64,000 bases of DNA from Persicaria tinctoria. Lineage: Eukaryota; Streptophyta; Magnoliopsida; Caryophyllales; Polygonaceae. Positions 47,350 through 56,857 of this stretch are shown here, piece after piece. The stretch covers positions 67,606,038 through 67,670,037 of the forward strand of contig JBANSL010000007.1 in the NCBI GenBank assembly GCA_037127255.1, given 5' to 3'. The stretch's first letter is position 1, and each line of letters starts with the position of its first letter. The notes under the pieces are model-generated. The model did not search any database. It was given only the letters and a program-made list of their open reading frames with translations, and was not told where the DNA came from. Position numbers and translations under genes: made by a program.

Positions 47350-49371
47350 GACTCAAATAGGAAGATTTCTGCGCAGATCCCACGACAGTCTCGCAAGCTC
47401 CCTGGGCAAACAGAACCAAATCCTAAGGGAAAGACTGGACACATCGCTGTTGTAAAACTCAGAAGCGGCCATCAATTACAGGAGCCAGAAGTCGGGAAAC
47501 AACAGAACGACAAGCATCTGGTCGACCTCGACAAGACCCTAGTCGACCTCGAGGAGAAAATTCCAGAATCTTCGTCTGCACCACACAGCAACTCGACTGG
47601 GCCCAATCTGGTCGATATCGACAAAGGACTTGTCGATGTCGAGGAGCCCTTGGTCGAGAAATCTGCAGCAACTCCAACGTCTGTTCTGGCTCCGAATCAG
47701 AAAAAGAAGCTGCCTTTCCCCACCAAATCTCTAAAGGACCCAGCGGAGAAAAAGTTTCAGCGCTTCATCAAGATGCTTCAGAAGCTGAACGTCACCATCC
47801 CCTTCACAGAAGCTCTCAATGAAATGCCGTCCTACGTCAAATTCCTAAAGGAGATTCTGAGCAAAAAGCGATCAATGGCTGAAATTACAGAGGAGTGCAG
47901 CCAGTTGGACATACTGGAAAAGAGGCCGGATCCAGGTAAGTTTGCTCTAACTATTGGATTTGGTCCATACAAAATTAATGCCCTATGTGATCTTGGAGCT
48001 AGTGTTAGTATTATGCCTTTGACGATTTGGTCCAAGATTAAGATAGGTGCCCTGGAGCCTGTGGATGCTAGACTTTACATGGCCAACAACACGGTGGTCA
48101 TTCCAACAGGCATGGTGGAAAATGTCCCAGTACAAGTAGGTAAATTCTTCGTCCCTGCTGATTTCTTAATTATTGATATGCAAGAAGATCCTGCTTGTCC
48201 AATTATTCTAGGGAGACCATTCTTGGCGACGGTGGATGCCAACATAAGCGTAAGGAAAGGAGTGCTCACCTTCAACATCAGCGATGAAGTAATTGAGTAT
48301 TCCTTCAACAAAACTGAAAGGCATACGGGTCCGATGGAAGAGGTCAAATCTATCTCAGCTGGCTACATCACCTGCGTGGAACCCAAGGTCAGGAATATGA
48401 CCCCCGAGGAGCTAGAAAAGAGGGACATGGAGGCCCAGGTGGAGGAGATCATGGCAATCCTCAAGGAGAACACAAGGACTAAGTATGGGGTCAAGATCGA
48501 CCAAATCCTAGTCGATCTCGACCAAACCAAGGAGACTCCACCAGAGCCAGCTTCGTCGAGCAGCAAACCGGAGGAGCCACCCTACTCGATCTCGAGTAGG
48601 CTCGTCGAGGTCGACCAAAACTCGGGGAGCCCAGAGCCTGCTTCCTCGACACTGAGAACACCAGATCCAGGAGCCTCGTCGAGGTCGACCACCCTTGTCG
48701 AGATCGACAAGCCCGTTGCTGACTCGGCTTCATGTCCCTCGACACAGACTCCACCAGACGGACAACCTTCGTCGATCTCGACTAGTCTACTCGAGGTCGA
48801 CCACGAGTCGGCACCACCAGACCCTGTGTTCTCGAGGAGCGACCTACCAGGAGCAGAACCTTTGTCGATCTCGACCACCTTACTCGAGGTCGACAAGACC
48901 AAATCTTCCTCGACGCCATCTTCCTCGACGATGCAGCCACCAGTGCCAGAACCCTACTCGATGTCGAGTAGTCTTGTCGAGGTCGACCAGCCCCTGTCTT
49001 CACCAGCTCCTGCTTCCTCGACCAGGACACCACCAGAGCCTGCAGTCTCGTCAATCTCGAGGAGCCCTAGTCGAGATCGACCAAACACCGTGGTCCCCGA
49101 TTCCGTCTTTGCGAAGGTGAGCCAAGGTATGGATCTTTCTTCTCCTATTTCCATTAAAGATTTATCTATACATGGGAGAGGTCTGCCTTGGTGTGTGCGA
49201 TTGTGCAGGATTTCCAATGATGAGCCTAAGGAGTATGAAGTTGGAGACAAGCTCTATGTCTCCAAATCAAAGAATCATTGGTTTCCCAACAAATTCAACA
49301 AGAAGCGGATGGGACCATTCGTGGTGAACAAGATCCATTCTGGAGGATTACAGCTGATGGACAAGAATTGA
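47350..49371 (+). CDS. Protease-linker-integrase tail frame of Gypsy C
   Basis: Open from just after a TGA at 47347-47349 with no early ATG; the first 100 codons are TCGA-module peptide (LVDLDKTLVDLEE). Aspartic protease: CDLGASVSIMP (Asp at about 47989) and ILGRPFLAT near 48220. From 48497 to 49085 a linker of about six or seven repeats of 24-28 residues follows, each with SIS-x-x-LVEVD and a Ser/Pro-rich spacer. The last 50 residues (YEVGDKLYVSKSKNHWFPNK, then MGPFVVNKI) resemble the C-terminal tail of Gypsy integrases. RT, RNase H and the integrase core are absent, as if deleted between protease and integrase tail. Translation probably depends on fusion to gag by -1 frameshift; this is inferred. 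Confidence 0.88.
   Translation, partial: DSNRKISAQIPRQSRKLPGQTEPNPKGKTGHIAVVKLRSGHQLQEPEVGKQQNDKHLVDLDKTLVDLEEKIPESSSAPHSNSTGPNLVDIDKGLVDVEEPLVEKSAATPTSVLAPNQKKKLPFPTKSLKDPAEKKFQRFIKMLQKLNVTIPFTEALNEMPSYVKFLKEILSKKRSMAEITEECSQLDILEKRPDPGKFALTIGFGPYKINALCDLGASVSIMPLTIWSKIKIGALEPVDARLYMANNTVVIPTGMVENVPVQVGKFFVPADFLIIDMQEDPACPIILGRPFLATVDANISVRKGVLTFNISDEVIEYSFNKTERHTGPMEEVKSISAGYITCVEPKVRNMTPEELEKRDMEAQVEEIMAILKENTRTKYGVKIDQILVDLDQTKETPPEPASSSSKPEEPPYSISSRLVEVDQNSGSPEPASSTLRTPDPGASSRSTTLVEIDKPVADSASCPSTQTPPDGQPSSISTSLLEVDHESAPPDPVFSRSDLPGAEPLSISTTLLEVDKTKSSSTPSSSTMQPPVPEPYSMSSSLVEVDQPLSSPAPASSTRTPPEPAVSSISRSPSRDRPNTVVPDSVFAKVSQGMDLSSPISIKDLSIHGRGLPWCVRLCRISNDEPKEYEVGDKLYVSKSKNHWFPNKFNKKRMGPFVVNKIHSGGLQLMDKN
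48497..49085 (+). repeat. Coding TCGANNTCGA array in Gypsy C
   Basis: Paired decamers are separated mostly by 9 nt, for example TCGATCTCGA, CTAGTCTAC, TCGAGGTCGA near 48773-48801. The pairs themselves recur every 75-100 bp. The first decamer of each pair reads SIS, the second VEVD or VEID. Confidence 0.88.
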
Positions 49372-50916
49372 GTCTTATTTGAGGCCCAAGCTACATGGGC
49401 CCTACAGATGCCACCTTAAGCATTAATGGAGAAAGTCGGTCTAGTGACTATAAAATCTAGAGCATGTACATAGACTCTTTTTAGAACATTTGAGACATTG
49501 TCTTTGCTTGTTTTTGGTTTTGAACATTTTTTGTTTTTTTTTATTTCTATTATGGGTATATGTCTTCTACTTTTTCAGGTCAATGGATAGAACCAAGCTA
49601 CAATTAGGAGGTGCTCCATTCGAAATTTTGCGGCTCTGCACTCATGTCTTGTGAGTTTCTTTCTTTACCCTTTACATTGTTTTTATACAGTGAGGACACT
49701 GTAATATTTAAGTATGGGGTGGGGGAAGGGCTTAATTTATGCATATTTGCCATATTTGACATTATGTGTGCATTATTTCTTTGAATTGCTACATGGCTAA
49801 GTTTGGAATGCATTATTTATTTATGTGTTTATATGCATGTTTTCCAAAAGTTTGAAAAAAATTACCCCGACCCCCATTGAAATTTTTCGAATAATGTCAT
49901 GGAAGCTTATATTGAACTCGATGATGCAAAATTGGATTCATTAGAGATAAAGCATGAAATTGCCTAGTAAAGGGAAGTCACAATGAAGTGCATTATTTGA
50001 TGAAAACCATGAAAGGAGGTAAAATTTGAAGTTGCTTTTGACATGTTGCATGATAAGATGATGGAGGACTTTATATTTCCATATAATGCTCATATTGTTA
50101 AATCCTAAGCCTTACCCATGCTTATGCATCACAAAAAGCCATAATATGCCTTATTTTAAATATTGCTCCACATGATCTAAATATTTGCCATTCTTTACCT
50201 TATCCGGGGATTATGTTGAGAATGATGTTACATTATGGAGATGTTATATGGTTGTTGTGTTGAGATTATCATTATTGGAGTTTGGAAGGAAATTGTTTGA
50301 AATATATGGAAAATTTAATGAGTGAAAGAAAATCCAATCACCTCAGGAGATAAAGGTAGATTGACCCTGCTCTCTGAGATAATAGTTTGGAGAGATGGGA
50401 CACATTGTGAGGAGTCCGACGCACTAAGTATCCGGGGCCATTCATGACACCCATGTTTGCGACTCGCGAGAAGGCAGTGCTGAGGTCAAAGAGGTAAAAG
50501 CATTATTATTGAGAAAAGCAATATGAAGGGTGATGAATCTTATGAAAAAGAATGTGGTATGAAATTCAATTTGGAAATACTCCATTTCCCCGGATCGAAA
50601 GCACCACATTGCCAGAAATTGCCCACCTTTAGCCTTTTACCAATCTACTCCTTCATGAGCTTAAATTAAAGTCTTCTTGATTATCAATGCTTTGTCACAT
50701 AAAAATTGTTTTTGCATAACCCTCCTTTTGTGAGTAGATGTTGCTTTTATATATTTGCACATGCATGAATCTGTGACACTAGTACCTTTTCGAGGATGGT
50801 AATTGATTGCAGGGACATATGAGAATGAATCTAATATGTTGAGAGTTTTGATTTCTTCCCCTGAGTGACAAGTAAAAGTATTGCTTGGGGACAAGCAAGT
50901 TTAAGTATGGGGTGTT
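49372..50916 (+). other. 3' non-coding region of Gypsy C
   Basis: Homologous to 17350-19011 of element A, including an internal purine tract TTAAGTATGGGGTGGGGGAA at about 49708-49729. The terminal tract TTAAGTATGGGGTG at about 50901-50914 directly precedes the 3' LTR. There is no conserved open frame. Confidence 0.8.
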
Positions 50917-52963
50917 TGTTGTGAGCGGAATCTGCCATGTTTTACAGTAACTTTTATATCGATTTCTATATACATTGCATTTATTTGGGTTTAAATAGTA
51001 CAGAATCTATGTAGTTTATGCTTATTTGTCAAATTATGGAATCTACACCAGTTTCTGTTTAAATCGCAGAAATCGAGGCATTTACAGCAATTCTACAGAA
51101 GGTCGGAAAAGCTCGGAAAAACACTACAGAAGTCCAGGGTCAAAGCAGCGGAACAATTCTGAGAGGCAAGGCTACTCGACATCGAGTAAGCCTACTCGAC
51201 ATAGACCACCATGTCCGAGCACCAGCTTGGTCGACAAGGCATGGTCGAGAGAGCCAGACAACCCGAGCTCCGGACCCTACTCCACCTCGACAAGCCCTCG
51301 TCGAGGTCGACGAAGCCCAGACGCCCACGTCCGGAGTCGACGAGGAGAAGTTGTCCGAGGACGAAGCCGAGGACGACCAGGAGACTCGCTGCAGCGGAAG
51401 TGACCACTCGCTGCCGCGGACCAAGCCACTCGCTGCCAGCGGAAGAGCCAGCTCGCGGAAGCGGAAGCAGACACCCAACTCGACCTCGAGGAGCACTTGT
51501 CGAGGTCGACGAAGACCTTGAGACATGTCTGAGCATGTCCGAGCCAGTCGAGCACACCCACCCGATGAGGCTAGTCGACAGAGCCACCCTTGTCGAGGTC
51601 GACGAGGCCAACTCGAGATCGAAAAGAGTCCAGTGAGCCAACTCCGAGCAACATCGAGCAGAGTCAAGCCGATCCGAAAAGCCGTACTCGAGGACGAGTA
51701 GACCTACTCGAGGTCGAGTAAGGCAGTGTCCAGAATCTTCTCGACTAGCCCTGTCCGAGTAGAGTTGACGTTGCTTGGTCGCGAAGGCGGAAAATTCTAT
51801 CCCGATCTATCGAGTTCTATCCAAGGAGACAAGATCTATCAACATCATGAAGACCTACCATAATTAGTTTTATCTTTTCTTTATTGATTTATTTCCTAAA
51901 AATAATTTATTTATCTTTTAAGCTTTTAGATATAGATTTAGATAGAGATAGATATCTTCTTTCCTAGAATAGCTAGGGAATGAAGCCTATAAATAAAGCC
52001 CATGGGGCTCAGTTTTATTCATTCAATTTCAGAGCAAGACAAGTAGGTCCACAGAGAAGTTTAGGGGTTCTAAGGTTTTTAGGGTTTTGGCTTTCTGCGA
52101 AAGTTGATTGCCAGGATTGTAAAGGCTTTGAATTTAGTTTTAATGCAAGTTTCTTTTCATCAATCAATGTCTATTATTGCGATGAGGCGTGAGTAGTCCA
52201 CCCACTTCTGGGGCTGGGGTGAGCCCGACGGTGGCCATGTGAGGCGATGCGATAAAGGTCAGATCTTTTGTGCGATTCATCTTCTATCCCTATGAGCATG
52301 ATTCTTTTGCGAGAGTTGAAGGTGATCCTTGTTTGTGTTATTGAAGCGAAAGTGATCTTAATGCAACTTGGATTAATTATGTGAAAAAGGGTTAGTAACA
52401 ATTAGGGTTTATGCGAGAGCCTCTATTTGCCTATTTGTTAATGACGAAAGTTATTTGATGGAAAGCATGATCTTTTATGCCTTTATGTATTGTTTTGCAT
52501 GGTTATCGTTGTGGTGTTGAAACCCTGGCCTTGGAAGTCTTTTAATATATTTGAAGTTAATTTCTGTCAAAATCTGAGTTTTGGTTCGAATTCTGCAATT
52601 TAAAGTTTCTGTCTTTACTTTCTTTGTCGAGATCGACCAGTCTTTGCCTTTGCTTTTCGTTTCTGCTTGCTTCTGTTTGGCTTTGCTTTACTTTCTGTCT
52701 TTAGTTTCTGTCTTTGCTTTTGTTTTAGTTGCCCTTGCCGGGTTTATTTGTTTCTTTCTGTTTCTGCGATTCTGTCTGTTCTGCCCTGCTTCTGTGAGAA
52801 TCTACAGCTACCTAAGAACTGCTGACGTGCTTCCTCGTGGATTCGATCCTGATTTTCTCTTACTACAACGGGAGGAAGTCTTGTATTTATTTGCTGAGAC
52901 AGGGAAGTCAGTCTGAACTATATTTCATATCTATTTCATACTCGATTTACTCCTGCAACAACA
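50917..52963 (+). repeat. 3' LTR of Gypsy C
   Basis: It is 2,047 bp and collinear base for base with the 5' LTR. It has TATAAATA at 51988-51995 and a TCGA array at about 51174-51723. Differences visible by eye include GCGAAATC versus GCGGAATC near the start. Confidence 0.95.
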
Positions 52964-53000
52964 GCCACCACCCTCTCGCCACCACCCTCTCGCCGGCGCC

Positions 53001-53018
53001 CCCCCCCCCCCCCCCCAA
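53001..53018. repeat. Poly-C tract in Copia D leader
   Basis: A run of about 16-18 C lies just right of the Gypsy C insertion; a second run of about 13-15 C lies at 43850-43864 just left of it. Confidence 0.85.
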
Positions 53019-53071
53019 CGCCGCCCTCTTCTCTCTCTCCACGCCACCCTTAGCCCTCTCTTCTCGTCCCA

Positions 53072-55318
53072 ATGGCTAACCCACCACCTCCCAACCCTAT
53101 TAAGCCGCCCTTCCACTCCGCCCTAACCATCTCCAACATCAAGAATTGCATCCCCATCATCCTTGATCATGAGTCTGGTACATACACCATGTGGTCGCAC
53201 CTCTTCACGACCCATGTTAAGGCTCACAAAGTCCGATCATCGCGGTTATATTTGCCTCGATATCAAGACTCACAGGATCATTCTCTCTCGTCATGTCACC
53301 TTTGATGAGTCGCGATTTCCCTTCGCATCTCCCACACCCCATGTGTCGTCGACAGCGTCTGATTCACCATTCCCTCACTTCATTCTTCCCCAGAGCTCTC
53401 CCGGTGCTCCTGCGTCTCCCCCTCCCCCACCTCCCTCGCCACCCCCCACCACAAGACCACACACCCGCAACGTCTCCGGAGTCTTCCGACCCCGTCAGAT
53501 CGTCTCCATGACCACCGCCCATCACCCCGCTATCCACCGTCCATCACATCGCCAAACACCCTCGTCTCCCCTACGTGCGGCGCCCGCCGCAACCCCAAAT
53601 GCGGCACACGCCGCATGTTTACCCTCCTTGGCGGCGCCCGCCGCACACCCTGCGGCGCCCGCCGCAACCCACTTTGCTGCACCTGCCGCTTCGTACCCCC
53701 CCTGGCGGCGCCCGCCGCACCTGCACCCGCCGCCCCCGTCCTTCCCGGCTCCTAGACCTCCCTTTCCCCCATCCCCACCTCCCACAAAACAGCCCTCCTC
53801 GACCCGAATTGGCAGGCGGCTATGCTCGACGAATACAGGGCCCTTACAAAGAATGGTACTTGGGTTCTTGTCCCGCGCCCTCCAGCGGCGAACGTCGTTC
53901 GCTGAATGTGGCTCTTCCGTCACAAGTTCCGCTCTGATGGGACGTTGGAGTGCTATAAAGCACGTCTTGTCGTCAACGGTCGATCCCAGCAGGTAGGTAT
54001 CGATTGTGATGAGACCTTCAGCCCCGTAGTGAAGCCTGCCACTATCCGGGTGGTATTGAGTTTAGTTCTGTCGCGCAAATGGGCCATTCATCAGCTGGAT
54101 GTTAAGAACGCTTTTCTGCATGGTCACCTGAATGAGACAGTCTACATGTTTCAGCCGCCGGGATTTACTGATGTCGATCGTCCTAAGCACGTCTGTCTCC
54201 TGAAGCGCTCTCTGTATGGTCTGAAACAGGCTCCACGAGCTTGGTTCCAGCGCTTTGCTTCTCATTTGCTCCGCTTGGGTTTCATTGGCAGCCGCTCGGA
54301 TTCGTCCCTGTTCATCTATCGCAGAGGCTCCGACATGGCATTTCTGCTGCTATATGTTGACGACATCATTCTCACCGTCTCTTCTGATGCTCTTCGGACG
54401 TCGATTATTTCACGGCTAAGTGCTGAATTCGCTATGTCAGATTTGGGCCAGTTGTCTTACTTCTTGGGGGTTGCTGTTCAGCGGCATGCGTCTGGGCTTT
54501 TTCTCTCACAGAGTAAGTATGCTGTTGAAATTGTTGCTCGGGCTAACATGAGTAACTGCAATCCGGTCGCCACCCCTGTCGATACATCCAACAAGCTCAG
54601 CGCTCACTCTGGTCCTTTGGTTGATGATCCGACATTATACAGGAGCCTTGCTGGTGCTCTTCAGTATCTCACCTTCACCAGACCTGATATCAGTTACGCC
54701 GTTCAGCAGATCTGCTTGTTTATGCAGGCACCCAGGGAACCCCACTTTCATGCCTTAAAGCGGATCATTCGGTACATCAGCGGCACACTCGAGCTCGGCA
54801 CCACGATCACTCCTTCCTCTAAGCTTGACCTTGTTGCATACACTGATGCGGATTGGGGTGGTTGTCCTGACACGCGTCACTCCACGTCTGGTTACTGTGT
54901 CTTCCTCAATGACACCCTTGTGTCGTGGTCGGCCAAGCGTCAGTCAGTCGTGTCTCGCTCCAGTGCTGAAGCCGAATACAGGGGCGTTGCCAACGTTGTC
55001 TCTTAGTGCTCTTGGCTCCGCAATCTCCTGCTTGAGCTCTGTTGCCCTCTTATGAAGGCCACTCTGGTCTACACTGATAACATTTCGGCAGTCTATCTGG
55101 CTAGCAACCCGGTCCAACATCAACGCACGAAGCACATTGAGCTTGATCTCCACTTCGTCAGGGACAAGGTTGCCATAGGACATGTTCGCGTTCTCCATGT
55201 CCCGTCCTCATATCAGTACGCTGATATTTTCACCAAGGGTTTACCTAGACAGTTGTTCATTGATTTTCGCTCCAGTCTCACTGTACGACCCCCTCCAGTT
55301 TCGACTGCGGGGGTTTGA
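53072..55318 (+). pseudogene. Copia D gag-RT-RNase H polyprotein
   Basis: It starts MANPPPPNPIKPPFH with about 50 gag residues, then jumps (about 53225-53245) to the post-integrase linker (GYICLDIKTHRIILSRHVTF). A Pro/Ala-rich linker follows (53370-53800), then RT: CYKARLVVNGRSQQVG, NAFLHGHLNETVYM and LLYVDDIIL at about 54350. RNase H has YTDADWGG, SSAEAEYRG and ADIFTKGLP. Breaks are the frame change at the deletion joint, a TGA at about 53903-53905 and a TAG at 55004-55006. The final TGA is made of the first three bases of the 3' LTR. RT and RNase H motifs are otherwise intact, so it was active fairly recently. Confidence 0.93.
53574..53715. repeat. GC-rich palindromic repeats (GCGGCGCCCGCCGC) in Copia D linker
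   Basis: Five or six near-copies of a 14-16 bp inverted repeat, GCGGCGCCCGCCGC, are spaced about 18-40 bp apart. Translated they give AAPAA repeats between the integrase tail and RT. They could form strong hairpins in DNA or RNA. Confidence 0.8.
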
Positions 55319-55454
55319 TAGATTACATAGGTCTTAATATTGTATAGTGGGCTAAAAGCCCATTAAGGTCCAATACCTTTGTAACCTATATATATGTTAT
55401 ATCAATGAATGGAAACCCTAAGGAGGACATTACAATCAATCTCATGATCTCACA
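55316..55454 (+). repeat. 3' LTR of Copia D
   Basis: 139 bp, nearly identical to 43622-43760. It is preceded by the purine-rich ACTGCGGGGGTT and followed by ATCTT, the target duplication. Confidence 0.95.
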
Positions 55455-55475
55455 ATCTTCTTCCGATAACGCCAT
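55455..55475 (-). pseudogene. MULE transposase exon 1, 5' part with start codon
   Basis: The ATG (complement of 55475-55473) begins MALSEE and is cut by Copia D after about seven codons. The exon continues at 43621. A TATA box lies about 70 bp upstream at 55541-55548. Confidence 0.6.
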
Positions 55476-55540
55476 TTCCTCCGATGTTAGAATATGGATT
55501 TTGAATCGAAAACATTGTAGTTGAACCGGGGCATCGCTTC

Positions 55541-55548
55541 TTTATATA
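55541..55548 (-). promoter_or_regulatory. TATA box of the MULE transposase
   Basis: On the minus strand CTATATAAAG lies between the right inverted end and the ATG at 55475, the usual arrangement for a MULE promoter. Confidence 0.55.
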
Positions 55549-55609
55549 GACTTTCGAACTTACCTCAGGCATTGGATGCCGATTTGGGAGCTCGACACCT
55601 TCATGGAAT

Positions 55610-55701
55610 CTGCCGACCTGGGAGTCCGGCACCTGCATCCGAGGCTGCCGACTTGGGAGCTCGCCACCGGCACCGTGCCGATGGCGATATACCGCCGTGC
55701 A
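55610..55701 (-). repeat. Right terminal inverted repeat of the MULE
   Basis: The complement of 34344-34440 with small gaps; it shares CGCCATCGGCACG and GACTCCCAGGTCGGCAG. The same GAGCTCCCAA(A/G)TCGGCA word is repeated once more inward. Confidence 0.8.
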
Positions 55702-55751
55702 GATAATAAAAAGGTTAAATAAAGATGGTATATATTGTATTGATTTTTAAA

Positions 55752-56500
55752 CACTACGCCAGATGGCCTTTCGGGCGACGGACCGAAGTCGTCGCCTGAA
55801 AGGTGTTTTTCGCCCTCTGACGACTCAGGCGACGAACTTTCGTCGCCTGAGTTGCGGTCGGGTGACTTTCATCCTTCCACCATTCAGTCGACGACCATCT
55901 GTATGTTCGTCGGCGGAGTTACCTCAGGCGACGGAAAAAGTGTTCGTCGACTGATGATGTTGTCAGAGGCCAAGGGCCATCCAGGCCCGCCCATTAAGAC
56001 TCAGGCGACGAGTTTAGTGTCATAAGTTCGTCGCCTGAGTCGGTCCATAGGGCTATGAAAGAATTCAGGCGACGGACTTTTTTCTTTATGTGTCGTCGCC
56101 TAGATAGTTTCAGGAGACGGAAATAGAATTATTTTGTCTCCTGAGAGGCCCATAGGGCTATGAAAGCATTCAAGCGACGGAATTTGTTCTTTTTGTGTCG
56201 TCGCCTAGATAGTTTCAGGAGACGGACATATAATTACTTTGTCTCCTGAGCGGTCCATAGGGCTATGAAAGCATTCAGGCGACGGACTTTTTTCTTTATG
56301 TGTCGTCGCCTAGATAGTTTCAGGAGACGGCAATAGATTTATTTTGTCTCCTGAGTGTAGTCTAAGGATGCATTCTCAGTTGTATGTCCGTAGCTGGAGT
56401 GTTCAGGAGACGAACTTTTATATAATTCCGTCGCCTGAATAGGTTTAATTTTTATTTTTTTTTAGTATAAGTTCGTCGCCTGAATTATTTTGATTTTAAA
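55752..56500. repeat. Subterminal repeats of CACTA E
   Basis: Many copies of TCAGGCGACG and its complement CGTCGCCTGA, in both orientations, plus the variant TCAGGAGACG. Three larger units of 105 bp begin at GGCTATGAAAG (56051, 56156, 56261). In En/Spm, such subterminal motifs bind the TNPA protein; that role here is inferred. Confidence 0.9.
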
Positions 56501-56857
56501 AAAAATAAAATTTGATAGGGCAGGTGCCCCCTGTTCGAATGTACCTTATAGCACATGTTGTGCTCCTGTCCTAAACTCTATAAACAACAACACACACAAC
56601 ACAAACAACATACTCAACAACATACAAGCACAAGCAATTAATTCCATCACATTAAAAACATTGTAATCCACCCTAAACCTTGTCCAACATACCAAAAGTA
56701 TGTGACAAATATCCATCTTGAGCAACTTCACAAAAAACTTCACAAAAAGTATACACAAATACTACAAATTCCATCCAACACAAGTTCTCTAAATGTTTCT
56801 CCAGAAAACCAAAGCCAAGTTTAGTTACAGGGATATGAGGAGGGCGTCCTTACCTTG

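Larger units (their letters stand above)
43874..52963 (+). mobile_element. Gypsy LTR retrotransposon C (non-autonomous, young)
   Basis: Two LTRs of identical length (2,047 bp; 43874-45920 and 50917-52963) are flanked by a perfect 5-bp duplication GCCAC (43869-43873 and 52964-52968). Only scattered substitutions separate the LTRs by eye. It has a tRNA-Asp-type primer site, an intact gag and a protease frame that ends in an integrase-tail-like segment. It lacks RT, RNase H and the integrase core, so it would need enzymes in trans. It inserted into the leader of Copia D. Confidence 0.96.
43622..55454 (+). mobile_element. Copia LTR retrotransposon D (internally deleted)
   Basis: Both LTRs are 139 bp (43622-43760 and 55316-55454) and differ at very few positions. 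A perfect 5-bp target duplication ATCTT lies at 43617-43621 and 55455-55459. The primer site TGGTATCACAGCC follows the 5' LTR. The internal part was split by Gypsy C. Gag joins directly to the post-integrase linker, so most of gag, protease and integrase is deleted. RT and RNase H remain nearly complete. Confidence 0.95.
34331..55713. mobile_element. Large Mutator-like element (PMD + FAR1-type transposase-OTU)
   Basis: Inverted ends are recognisable at 34344-34440 and 55701-55610. Both read inward through CGCCATCGGCACG, a GAGCTCCC word and GACTCCCAGGTCGGCAG or a close variant. The candidate 9-bp target duplication is ATTAAATAA (34322-34330) and GTTAAATAA (55714-55722), an 8/9 match, so the outer limits are tentative. 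Without later insertions the element is about 7.3 kb. It has two convergent genes: a plant-mobile-domain gene from the left end and a transposase-OTU gene from the right end. Both have in-frame stops, so it is likely inactive. Copia D, Gypsy C and solo LTR B are nested inside it. Confidence 0.8.

Noticed and set aside
53522..53923. Minus-strand Gly/Ala-rich frame of 133 codons
   Set aside because: It is the antisense of the GC-rich Copia D linker; composition only, no motif.
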